Below, in pieces: positions 9,547 to 20,068 of a stretch of DNA of 64,000 bases. Position numbers and translations under genes: made by a program. This DNA is from Chrysogorgia sp. JL179-B06. Lineage: Eukaryota; Cnidaria; Anthozoa; Scleralcyonacea; Chrysogorgiidae. Within the stretch, counting starts at the first letter, position 1; every line of letters begins with the position of its first letter. The stretch spans positions 313,001 through 377,000 of the forward strand of contig JAYKKM010000079.1 of assembly GCA_035772405.1 (NCBI GenBank), read 5' to 3'. Below the pieces are notes generated by a model. The model was not told where the DNA came from, did not search any database, and saw only the letters and a program-made list of their open reading frames with translations.

Positions 9547-9860
9547 GACTTCACGACTTGTTCCGCTTGAACACGTCTCGACGAATATTTCGCGCTACTC
9601 TCCGACTACACAACCAAACAACATTCACTAAGACTTCACGACTTGTTCCGCTCGTTATGACCGGACCAATTGGACGAATCTAACGACCCGACGAATATTT
9701 CGCCCTACTCTCCCACATGACTTGTTCCACTTGTTACGACCGGACCAATTGGACGAATCCAGCGACCTGACGAATATTTCGCCCTACTCTCCCACACGAC
9801 TTGTTCCACTCGTTACGACCGGACTAATTGCACTAATGAACGAACCGACGAATATTTACC
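9547..9860. repeat. 79-bp minisatellite, about four units
   Basis: Units start near 9547 (shortened and diverged), 9640, 9719 and 9798, exactly 79 bp apart in the last three. Each carries GACTTGTTCC, CGACCGGACCAATTGGACGAAT and CCGACGAATATTTCGCCCTACTCTC. The repeat is CpG-rich against an AT-rich background. Confidence 0.85.
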
Positions 9861-10312
9861 CACACCTTCAAAATTTTATTATTTAAACATTCCAATATTA
9901 AAAGAAATTATACCAAATATTAACTTTAACACGACCGGAACGACCCGAATACGTTCGACAGTATTGGACAACCATCCAAAAGTTAAGTGAAACGCTCTGT
10001 GTAATCATTTAAGATTTAATTAATAAAAAAATAGCAGTCCTACCATAGCAGGTTTCTGTCCTTTGAAATTTCGCCTGTAGTAAGCCCAGATTGGCTTTTC
10101 TAAAAAACAATATTTAAGTAATTAATATACAGTACTGTGTCAGTGATCCACTGATTATTCTTAAAAAGCTTGCATACAGTAGTAAGGTAAAACATTAATA
10201 TTTGTCTATTAGATGTTTTCAATGTTTATTCAAAGTCAAAGTTGACCAAAACCTCTCATAGACGTATTTTGAACCTCACGGTTACGCATTTAACACCAAT
10301 TTTCTTCCTTAA

Positions 10313-10777
10313 AGTGCCCATAACCTCAAAATGTTTTATTGTCTTGTTTGGAAGAACTTTTAAAATGATAAAGTAACTTATTTTGAAGATTTTCGTTTCT
10401 TTGCTTTCTTTTTGAGATATATCAGTTTTTTTGATATGCAAATATCTGGAATTTCGTCACACATGCATAATGACTTATGTGTATATCTTTTTCATTCTCG
10501 AACGAAATCCTTTAAAATCAAGAAGTTTGGTGTTGTGGGAGAATCGCACACACGTGTTATTCACACTTTAGTGTTTTTATTTGATGAACGCAAAGATATA
10601 TAACATTCTCTGATAACTCATTATGCATGTGTGACGAAATTCCAGATATTTGCATATCAAACAAACTGATATATCTCAAAAAGAAAGCAAAGAAACGAAA
10701 ATCTTCAAAAGAAGTTCTTTATCATTTTAAAAGTTCTTCCAAATAAGACAATAAAAAATGTTGAGGTTAGGGGCACT
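10313..10777. mobile_element. Palindromic MITE, TTAA target (copy B)
   Basis: Same family as 1317-1789. The ends are AGTGCCCATAACCTCAA and TTGAGGTTAGGGGCACT, flanked by TTAA at 10309-10312 and 10778-10781. It lies only 4 bp beyond the stop codon of the minus-strand KH-like gene, so it forms the start of that gene's 3' UTR. On that strand its far arm supplies an AATAAA (plus-strand TTTATT at 10335-10340). Confidence 0.85.
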
Positions 10778-10785
10778 TTAACTCT

Positions 10786-13700
10786 TTAAGATCCATTATG
10801 AACGTATAAATTCTCCTTTTTGGCCTCGAAACAGGTATGAGTTGTCTTAAATTTATTCAGGAGTTCCAGAAAGCCTTTATGTTTCCGTAAATCTGCTGGT
10901 GGGTGAGAACATAGTAAAAAAAAATATCTTGTAGAAATACCTTTCTTTTCAAAATGTTGTCTGGTTATTTCAACATCTTTCAACAGGTTTGACCTATGGT
11001 AGAGATTAGGGTATGGGTACAGACTACAAATTGGGTTTTGTTTAGAATTCAGATATTCGTATGAAAGTTCAGCTTTGAAGTTTCAAACAATTAGTGCAAT
11101 TTATCCAGTGACATGAAGGATTGGAATCAATGTACATGTACATTAGGGTGGTTCTTATTTTAATTTTTTTTTATTTTGTATAGTCTCCAATTGGGTTAAA
11201 AATGCTCTGTGTAAGGACCCTGAAATTTTTACTATAGTATACCTATGAGAAAAATCAGTCAAATTGTCCAATATGCTATAAGTCTGTCCTCAGGGGAGTG
11301 TCGGATTGGTCTAAAAATCCATTAGTGAGTAGTTTAGACCTGGTTTCCTATTTGACTTCAAGACAAACTTATAGCCAAAAATGCATGGTTTGCGAGATAT
11401 AGGGCTCCAAACTGTTTTAACCAATGAGAATTTTAAGAACTTTGGAGCCTATATCCCCTGAGGACTTATAGCATATTGGACAATTTGGCTGATTTTTCTC
11501 ACAGGGATACTATAGTAAAAATTTCAGGGTCCTTGAGCTACCCCTAAATATCAATAGTTTTTAATACAATTTTACACACAGCATTTTTAACCCAATTGGA
11601 ACCATTTAACAGGGTGAGACTATACTGTACAAAATAAAAAAAATAAAATAAGGACCACCCTAATGTACATTCAGATTTAGAATCATGTTTTTATTTTTTA
11701 ATTTGCAGCATGAAAATTTCATGAAAATTTTGAGAGTTAAATAACATATATTATCATGAATAGATTTCAGTGTTGTTTTTATGATCTAAACTATCAAGTC
11801 AAACTTTTTATCACGATTTTGATGCTTTATTCAAGTAGCACGTTAGAACATTCATTCATTATTTTGTGAGGTGTTTCTCACTGCCAACTATCATGCTTGC
11901 CCCTCAATATTTTGGGATGTACTGTATCAGCTATGGACTTAACCAGCCACTCCATACTTTAGTTTTTGTGGTTCTTGATTCTGCAAAGACTTCATATAGG
12001 ATACAGCTTTTTTCACTTCATATCGAGTCCCTAAAAGAAAACAAAATTTGGAAAAATTCCTTGGCATCATGTAAAGTACATTCAGTACATTATGCTGTAC
12101 ATGAAAACATCACATTTAATCAAGTTTTACATAACGTACACTGGTTAGTAGATATAAAGAAAATGTACCTCCAAACAAAACTTGCAATCCTCTTTTAGTA
12201 ACCTTGTCATCTTCATCAAATGTTTTCACCATGACACCAGTTTTCTCTTTGATCTTTCTAATTACCTCACCTTTAAAGGACATTGGCAACAAAAATTAAG
12301 TTCGTCTAATATGAAAGAACTCGTAAAATGAGTAACACCTTTTACAACTTTTCCGTATTTTACTTCGTTTTTGAAATATTACTGTTTGTTTGACATGTTC
12401 TATCCTTAATAGCGGTAGTCACATGTACACATTGCGTACCCATTTTTTTATACGTAAATGAAATTATTTCTGACGTCAGGTGCATGGTAGAGAATATTCA
12501 CTCATTAAAATATTAGTTCCATCTTCCATTAAAACTTCTTCTCCATTAAAATATTAGTTCCACAAATTTACTTGAAAATGTGCGTATAATAACTCCTCAT
12601 GATAATGAACGTTACATAGCCTTACGTCATTATTATTTTGCTGCTGTTAATGATAACTATAACGCAGATGATTCAAGAACTTATAAGACAATTTGTTGTA
12701 AGTGTAACTCTGTCCGCAGTCTTACGCGTTCTATTATTTGTTGCTTTTAATATTGTCATTTGTTAGGATTTTAGATCTTATTCCTTGGGTCCGCTGTAAT
12801 TGGCTATGCTGTAGCGGTGTCCCTGCCATTTGTTTTGCTGTTATTGTACGTCTGTATGTAGTTGTAATTGTTGGCGAAGTTAATAAATCATAAATCATAA
12901 ATCAACGTTCACGGAGATATAAGGTTTTTTCATGTGTGAAAATTCTCTACCCTGTACCTGACGTCAGAGACCATCTCATTTACATATCAAACAAACTGAA
13001 ATATTTCAAAAACGAAGTAAAATACGGAAAAGTTGTAAAAGGTGTTACTCTATCATTTTACGAGTTCTTTCATATTAGACAAACTTATTAATAAACTAAT
13101 AAAATAAAACTGTTACTGCAATAGTAGAACATGGTTAACGTAGATCACCTATCCTAACTAAATAAATTGAGCTTGCCTTTGGAATCATTTTAAAATAATA
13201 ATGATGAGCATGATCATTAAGGTTAATAGTCAACTTACTAAAAGTTTTTAAATCTGCAGCATTTTCATCAGGGATGACAAGACTCTCACTCACAAACTCG
13301 GGATCAGCTGGGACAGTTGTGCACATTGTTTTAGTATTGTGTTGTTTGAGCCCATGACAAGAAGCTATGAAAAGTATCAAAGATCTCATTTATTGCAAAC
13401 ATCATTGGCATCATTATCATCACCAACATCATCATAATTATCACCAACATCATCATAATTATCACCACCAACATCATGATCATAAACATCATCACCATCA
13501 TCATGATCATCATTATCACATTATAATCATAATCATCACCATACTCATGATCATCATCACCATCAAAATGATATCATAATCATCACAATGACATCATGAT
13601 TGTCATCATCAATTAATCATCATGATCATCATGATCATCATGATCATCATGATCATGATCTTCATGATCATCATCTTCATGATCATCTTCATGATCATCT

Positions 13701-14908
13701 TCATGATCATCATGATCATCATCAATTAATCATCATAACAATCATCATCATCATCAATTAATCATCTTCATCATCATCATGATCATCATCATCAATTAAT
13801 CATCTTCATCATCATGATCATCATGATCACCATCAATTAATCATCTTCATCATCACTATGATCATCATCATCAATTAATCATCTTCATCATCATGATCAT
13901 CATGATCATCATCAATTAATCATCTTCATCATCATCATCATCATCTTCATCATCATCACCATGATCATCATCATCAATTAATCATCTTCATCATCATGAT
14001 CATCAATTAATCATCATCAATTAATCATCATCACAATCATCATCATCATCAATTAATCATCTTCATCATCATCATCATCAATTAATCATTTTCATCATCA
14101 TGATCATGATCATCAATTAATCATCATCATCATTATGATCATCATAAATTAATAATCTTCATCATCATCATCATGATCATCAATGAATCATCATCAGCAT
14201 GATCATCATCAATTAATAATCTTCATCATCATCATGATCATCAATTAATCATCATCAGCATGATCATCGTCAATTAATAATCTTCATCATCATCATGATC
14301 ATCAATTTATCATCATCATCAATTAATAATCTTCATCATCATCATGATCATGATCATCATTATGATCATCATCAATTAATAATCTTCATCATCATCATGA
14401 TCATCAATTAATAATCATCATCAATTAATCATCATCATCAATTAATAATCTTCATCATCATCATGATCATGATCATCAACATTATCATCATCATCAATTA
14501 ATAATCTTCATCATCATGATCATGATCATCATTATCATCATCATCAATTAATAATCTTCATCATCATCATGATCATCAATGAATCATCATCATCAATTAA
14601 TAATCTTCATCATCATCATCATCATCATGATCATGATCATCATTATAAACATCATCGTATTTATCACATCATCGGAAGATGTTGTAGCGCTCTTGCACTT
14701 GACATTTAAGGCTTTGCCGCACCTGAGATCTCAACTCTGCATTCTGTGCTGTCTGGGCATGACATCACCATCATGGCGACACAAATCATGACATCATCAT
14801 CATGGCGACACAAATCATGACATCATCATCGTCTCATCACGATCCAAATGACTGTCTATCACATTTTTAGTTTTTATTTATACTATTTTTATCATATATA
14901 TCTGTATC

Positions 14909-14982
<74 letters not shown>

Positions 14983-15055
14983 ATCTGTCTGTCTGTCTGT
15001 GTGTCTGTCTGTCTGTGTGTGTCTGTCTGTCTGTCTGTGTGTGTGTGTGTGTGTG

Positions 15056-15092
<37 letters not shown>

Positions 15093-15508
15093 GCCTATAA
15101 ATATAAATATATATGTGTGTATATATATTATATATATTAATAACTTTAAACTTTTTAATACTTGTTTTTGTAAGAGCATTGAGACGTAGTATAATGCAAC
15201 TAATATGTATTATTACGTATTATTATTATGACTATCATCATAAATCAAATACTATAACACAAAGAAAGTAATTAATTACCAATTGTCACGCTATCAATAT
15301 CATGGACATTAACACTGGGTTGAAGAACAGAATAAGATTTGTGCTTATCCAACTTCTTTGTGCGTACTGCCAGCCGACGGAACATCAGCATTGAAAGCCA
15401 CCTCCTCTTGGTTTGCGAAGAACCATTGAAAACATACCTACGAAGTGAATCCTTGGAGAATTGGCTTGAAACACAACCATAAAGCAAAAATCGCTGCACG
15501 GCCGCCAT
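10786..15508 (-). CDS. Unrecognised protein with a degenerate KH-like domain (6 exons)
   Basis: Exons on the minus strand: 15508-15280 (ATG at 15508, context AATATGGCGGCC), 13364-13239, 12270-12169, 12030-11944, 10975-10940 and 10895-10786. All introns are GT-AG and phase is kept across five joins, giving 229 codons plus TAA. The N-terminus (MAAVQRFLLYG, then many Arg/Lys/Ser) could be a mitochondrial presequence. The middle (SLVIPDENAADLKTF, EVIRKIKEKTGVMVKTFDE, LQVLFGGTRYEVKKAVSYM) has the strand-helix-helix pattern and the IRxIxxKTG phrase of a KH domain, but without a clear GxxG loop. The C-terminus is Lys-rich (ADLRKHKGFLELL). I do not recognise the family. Join 4-5 rests on a weak acceptor (TTGAAAG|AT) and is the least sure; an in-frame ATG 12 bp upstream (15520) is an alternative start. 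Confidence 0.65.
11137..11669. mobile_element. 533-bp MITE with long inverted arms, intronic
   Basis: The ends TGTACATTAGGGTGGTTCTT and AAGGACCACCCTAATGTACA are inverted copies. Internal arms also pair: CAATTGGGTTAAAAATGCT / AGCATTTTTAACCCAATTGG, ACTATAGTATACC / GGATACTATAGT and TGTCCAATATGCTATAAGT / its inverse. It sits in the intron between exons 4 and 5 of the minus-strand KH-like gene. The target duplication is not clear because the flanks repeat TGTACA. Confidence 0.8.
12277..13090. mobile_element. Palindromic MITE with a nested retroposon tail, intronic
   Basis: The left end is TTAA (12273-12276) then AGGACATTGGCAAC. Arms carrying GTCTAATATGAAAGAACTCGTAAAATG and ACCTTTTACAACTTTTCCGTATTTTACTTCG recur inverted at about 12990-13085. 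The right terminus is eroded. Between the arms, about 12640-12905 looks like a separate insertion ending in the tail AATAAATCATAAATCATAAATC. The element touches the minus-strand KH-like gene: its left end lies immediately upstream of the acceptor of exon 3 (AG at 12272-12271). Confidence 0.7.
13400..14660. repeat. ATC/ATG-rich complex minisatellite, 1.26 kb
   Basis: An array of ATCATC, ATGATC and the longer recurring unit TCATCAATTAATCATCTTCATCATCATGATC. It fills most of intron 1 of the minus-strand KH-like gene. GATC and ATGATCAT palindromes are very dense. Histidine- or methionine-rich open frames here are repeat artefacts. Confidence 0.95.
14904..15096. repeat. (TATC)n then (TGTC)n/(TG)n compound microsatellite
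   Basis: About ten TATC units pass directly into TGTC units with TG runs between them. It lies in the same intron as the ATC array, about 185 bp from exon 1 of the KH-like gene. A short (TATA) run follows at about 15117-15139. Confidence 0.95.
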
Positions 15509-15625
15509 ATTGCTTTTCAATCCTCGATGTGGATTATGGGTAATACGTCACAGAACACGTGATTAACAAACACTTTCTTCTTCAAAGAGAAAGGACACGT
15601 CGAAATCGCTTCGTTGAATTTTTTA
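15509..15625 (-). promoter_or_regulatory. Probable promoter of the KH-like gene
   Basis: Just upstream of the start codon the sequence carries a YY1-like ATGGCGGC over the ATG, a CRE-like ACGTCA near 15547 and an E-box CACGTG near 15557. No TATA box is evident. The motifs are short, so this is inference from position and density only. Confidence 0.35.
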
Positions 15626-16975
15626 ATGTTTGTAGGTTTTCTGATGAGAATAGACGCGGATTTTTGGAGTAATTTCACAGGAAGTATGTGTGGGATCGTC
15701 GTCCTATCCTGTAGAGTATAATTAATCTGTTTTCATACCTATCTTTGCCATTTCTTTACAGATCTGTTAAAAGTTTCAGCGCCATCTTGAAAATACATAA
15801 CTTTTCAACATCTGTTCCTCCTTGAGTAGTTCAGCATTAACTTAGACACGAAAACTCGATCTAAACCACCAACAAATAAAGGGGAAAGAATATGAGGGCT
15901 TTCACGTCCAAGTTTAGGTTTTAGTTTGCATTTTGAATGAGAAATAACGAAAATTTCATCGAGGGTGGGGACATGCATAAATATATTTATACTTATAGAT
16001 ACTCGAACAGTTTTCAAGTCGTGTTAGGCGTCTGGCTTGTTGGTAGCAGTAATTTCTTGAGTTTACACAGTCATTGTGGCTTATATTTTGGCTTTATGTA
16101 TGTCAAAAACTCGACGTATATCTTAAATTTAATAATTTGACCGATATATTAGCCTTGTATCGCATTGGCAAGTCAAATTATATTTACAAAGACAACTGAT
16201 TACAAGTATTGAGACGCTGCCTTCATTAGATTTTAAAGTCGGTAAGCTACCAAATCGTTGCAAGCATTCTACTGAAAGCTCTATTTCAAATTTGGATTGA
16301 AAACCGGTTATTTTATGATTTTAAAACAATTTGATATTTTCTCTGTTATCAGGGCACCGGTGAAAATTCATGCTTTTATCGAAAAATTAATAATGCAAAC
16401 CAGAAGTGATTAGAATTTAAACTAGCTAGAGAAACATAAAATTTAAGTGTTTTAATACATAATTTTTAAAAATTTATAATTAGAATTTTAAAAATGTATC
16501 CCAACCCCTTGGGCTAGGTGGTATGATAAAACGGTTATAAATTCATTAGGATTAGTTTTTGATTTGTATAGATACAAAGAAACTACAAAACTTGACTATT
16601 TAGGTTGAAAAAAACACTTAGATCACAGATATGATACAGTATACTGAGTTTATTCACAATAACATTACAGCCATAAGCTGAATTAAGTTAAGTTTACAAA
16701 ATTATCTTAGACAAAATATCTTAGACAAAAGGTAAAAATATCTTAGACATTAGCACCAAAGCCATTTAGGTGAGAAAATAGAGAATTGTAAAGCAGGGCT
16801 GCCTGTGCATTAGAAACCACAGGATTGATACCCGGTTGGGCAGTCAGATAAATTTATTTGGTTATAATATTCTAATTTTAAAAGTATCAACCAAACTGTC
16901 TGTTATGATCAGGCGTTGTTAAAAGAGATTGGTACTTTTAATGTGAAATATTTAGTATGATATGTGCATATATCT
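15626..16975. other. Intergenic, no recognisable gene
   Basis: AT-rich sequence without a conserved protein or a clear repeat. It might hold the untranslated first exon of the PPP1R10-like gene, but I cannot point to one. Confidence 0.35.
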
Positions 16976-16982
16976 CACATTT

Positions 16983-17258
16983 AGGGATTTGGCATATCCG
17001 TAATATGTGTCTTCCTAGCAAAATCATAATATACCTTTTCAGCTGAAAATTTCATCTTCATGGACTTTTTTGCTGTTAAAGTTATTGGATGTGATGTCAA
17101 GAGGCATTTTTTGTGGCAAGTAACAAAAGAAAACTGGTTTGGAATGGCTCTTGTGACATCACATCGGGTAACTTTGACAGCGAAAAACTCCATGAAGATG
17201 AGATTTTCGGCTGACAATTATATATACGATTTTGCTCAGGAAGACCCAAATATATAGG
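16983..17258. repeat. Palindromic element, about 100-bp arms
   Basis: The left arm (GTGTCTTCCTAGCAAAATC, CAGCTGAAAATTTCATCTTCATGGACTTTTTTGCTGTTAAAGTTA, GATGTGATGTCA) recurs inverted on the right (TGACATCACATC, TAACTTTGACAGCGAAAAACTCCATGAAGATGAGATTTTCGGCTG, GATTTTGCTCAGGAAGAC). The 35-bp centre is unique. Confidence 0.8.
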
Positions 17259-19348
17259 TACTCGAAATGTCAATCTTTGATACTTGTTTGTCAATTTATT
17301 TAATTTATTTAATTTATTACCCTTATTATATTTATAAGCATATCCAAGCATTATGAGAAAATTTTTACAATCCATTGTACAGTAGTTACCATGTAAATGC
17401 CTTGTTCAAGAACAATGTTAGTATGATAAGACGAGTACAAAAAGTTTACAAGATTTTGTTTACCGTACTTGGCAGTGTAATCTAGGCACAATTTTGCCTC
17501 AATGAGAATTCCAAAGTCTGTCCAATGTACTTTCATGATTTTGTTATTTATTATCACATTAATTTATATCAGATAGCTAGAGGAACTTCATCTAGAAAAT
17601 TAAGCAAGGTAGCACCACAAATTTGCCTTATCTAATTTTATTAAGTGAATGCTGAACATTATAGCCCCAGAGGCAGGTGGGGTATGGCCGTATGGTCTTT
17701 CACGGGCCCCTCAATGCCCTAGAAGCTTCATTCTATATGTAGGATTTGCATGATGGTTATTGTTTCACGCCCACCTTATTTGGCCTGGGGCAATTTCCCC
17801 AGCTACCCCCCGCTCTTGGCAGGGCTGAGATTTAACTAACACACCATCCTGCCGAAATAGTGTGTAGGGGGTCTATTGTTTCAAGTAATGGCCTTATGTC
17901 ACACTGAAACACAAAGTGACTTTGGTTAAACGTTAGACCTCGCACACTGCTTTTGCATAACACCAATATTTAGAGTTTTTGATTGATAAAAAACAATGTT
18001 GAATTGCATGTATAGGCAAAATATTTGGGATCGTTGTTTTTGGGATCGTTTGGCTGGGCACATGTCACACACAAACACAATTATGAATGTCCTCCAAATG
18101 GTCCCACATGCACTTGCATGCCTGCTTTGTGTCTGCTCTTCCACTCTTTTAAAAGGAGATGTATTGTGTTGTGTTGTATTGTGTTATATTATATGCATGG
18201 TATTAATTGCGTAGTGTAATGTAATATAATGTAATGTAGTCTTGTGAAGTATTACAGGACCCCACTGAATAAATATTGTTGTACTGTATTATATAAAAAT
18301 TTCATTTAACAGAATTGTTACCAGTTTGACAATATTTTGGTAAAAAAAATCATTAGGAAAAGTAGTGTGAAATACGTTGTGCTGCGGTATGTTCCTCTAG
18401 TACAGTACCTACGGTATTTTTATTATTTCTCCATCAACAGCTCTTCAAAAATTAAAGATAACTTAGAAAATGGTTTAACATTCACATGCCTGCAGTTAAC
18501 CATATTGTCATTATTGAGGATTAAGTGTTTACACAACCAAATACAAATTACCTTTAAGTTACCCTTGTTATGCAACTACAGTGGATAACAAAAGTTTGAG
18601 TTTTTTGAAGTTTGAGTTTCACATAATTAGCTTGAGATTACTGGATTACAATAAATAAATACCAGGGTAATGATATTAGTACACTTACATTACAACTGGT
18701 TTAATCAGTTACAGATAGTTGAACATAACTAACTGTTCCCTAAGAAAAGTACTAATCTAGTTGAAACATGAATCTGGAAGATCAAAATCATATGCCCTTA
18801 ACTTGTGACTGATCAATAGTCTATTGAACACACATGAGTTGGTATCATACTGTATGGTCTTAGCAGGTTTTATCGGGAATATTTTCCATCTAGAAGACAT
18901 TGAGTTTATATCGATTTCACAGCAGGTCTTGTTTGGGTCCTAAATACAACAACTTTTCCTCAATGGCTCGTATTTTACATATGTCTTAATTGGGAGCACA
19001 TTCTGTTAATGAGTGATATAACAGTATTGTGCTGCATAAGCAGTGTAGAAATCCAAATCAAATACTCTAAAAGGTTCGTGTACTGATAAAGCCTTCGCTC
19101 AAAACGTTAGACCTCCTACACACTATTTTGGTAGTACACCAATGAGTTTAGTATAAAATGTTGAATTTGACCAATCAGTCAATACCAGACAATTGTTACT
19201 GCTTGAAGGAGGAGACCACAGATAGCTCTGGAGTTGCACAGTTCATTTAAGTTAAATGACAAATAGCATGGGGGGAGTTTATGGTGTTTCAATTGTACTT
19301 TATTATTGTATATTATATATATATATATTATAATTGTACATTATTATT
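17259..19348. other. Upstream region of the PPP1R10-like gene; decayed repeats only
   Basis: No coding exon is recognised. Fragments at about 17845-17975 and 19030-19145 (NNCCGAAATAGTGTGTAG, AAACGTTAGACCTC, GTACACCAATG) are diverged copies of the palindrome at 30765-30966. A TGT/TAATG-rich low-complexity stretch lies at about 18160-18240. Confidence 0.4.
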
Positions 19349-19510
19349 GATATAAAACAAGCGTTCACTGATATACGTTTTTATTGGTATGAGCTGTCAG
19401 ACTACAGCCTTCAATGGGTTAAGAAAAACCCGTTGAAGGCTGTAGTCTGACAGCCGAAAGCTCGTACCAATAAAAACTTATACTGTATCAGCGAACGCTT
19501 GTTTTATATC
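19349..19510. repeat. 162-bp palindrome
   Basis: GATATAAAACAAGCGTTC at the left end is matched by GAACGCTTGTTTTATATC at the right. TTTTTATTGGTATGAGCTGTC and AGACTACAGCCTTCAA also recur inverted. Only a short loop (about GGGTTAAGAAAAACCC) is left at the centre. Confidence 0.85.
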
Positions 19511-20068
19511 ATTATGTTTAAACCTGATATCGGCTCGTATATTTTTTCTATTATTATTATTATTAGTGTGTATTATTATTATGGACCATGATGTGTTCTA
19601 ATAAAATTATTTTGTCATTGTTTTATGTGTTTTATAGAATGTATCTTTCTCACTGATGGTATCTGCTATCCCGCCAGTTGATACAGTCGTAAGCTTGTGG
19701 AATATTTGTAAATAGTGGTATGAACTTTGTTTTGTAAATTATTATTTAACATTTTTAACTTCAGGGAATCTTTGTTTACCAGACAATAGACAGTACATAC
19801 TATAGTATTGATGCATCATTAAGGTTTTCTCAGGATTCAGAATCTTAAACAAGAACAAACACCATGCATAACCCAAATAGGGAGTCATGATACATCACAA
19901 ATTTCAACATTATTTTGTTATTTTCTAGGTGCAAAACTAATACTTTTAAACCCTACATTTGAATGATACTATATTCTGTGTCCAAACATGGACACCAAAC
20001 CTTTAGCATGTTGCATTGCATTTATAAAGCCACAATTTAATCACATGTTATGTCACATTTTTTAGACA

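Noticed and set aside
13400..14660. CRISPR-like array
   Set aside because: The ATC/ATG array has regular-looking units, but these are short simple repeats without unique spacers, in a eukaryotic intron.
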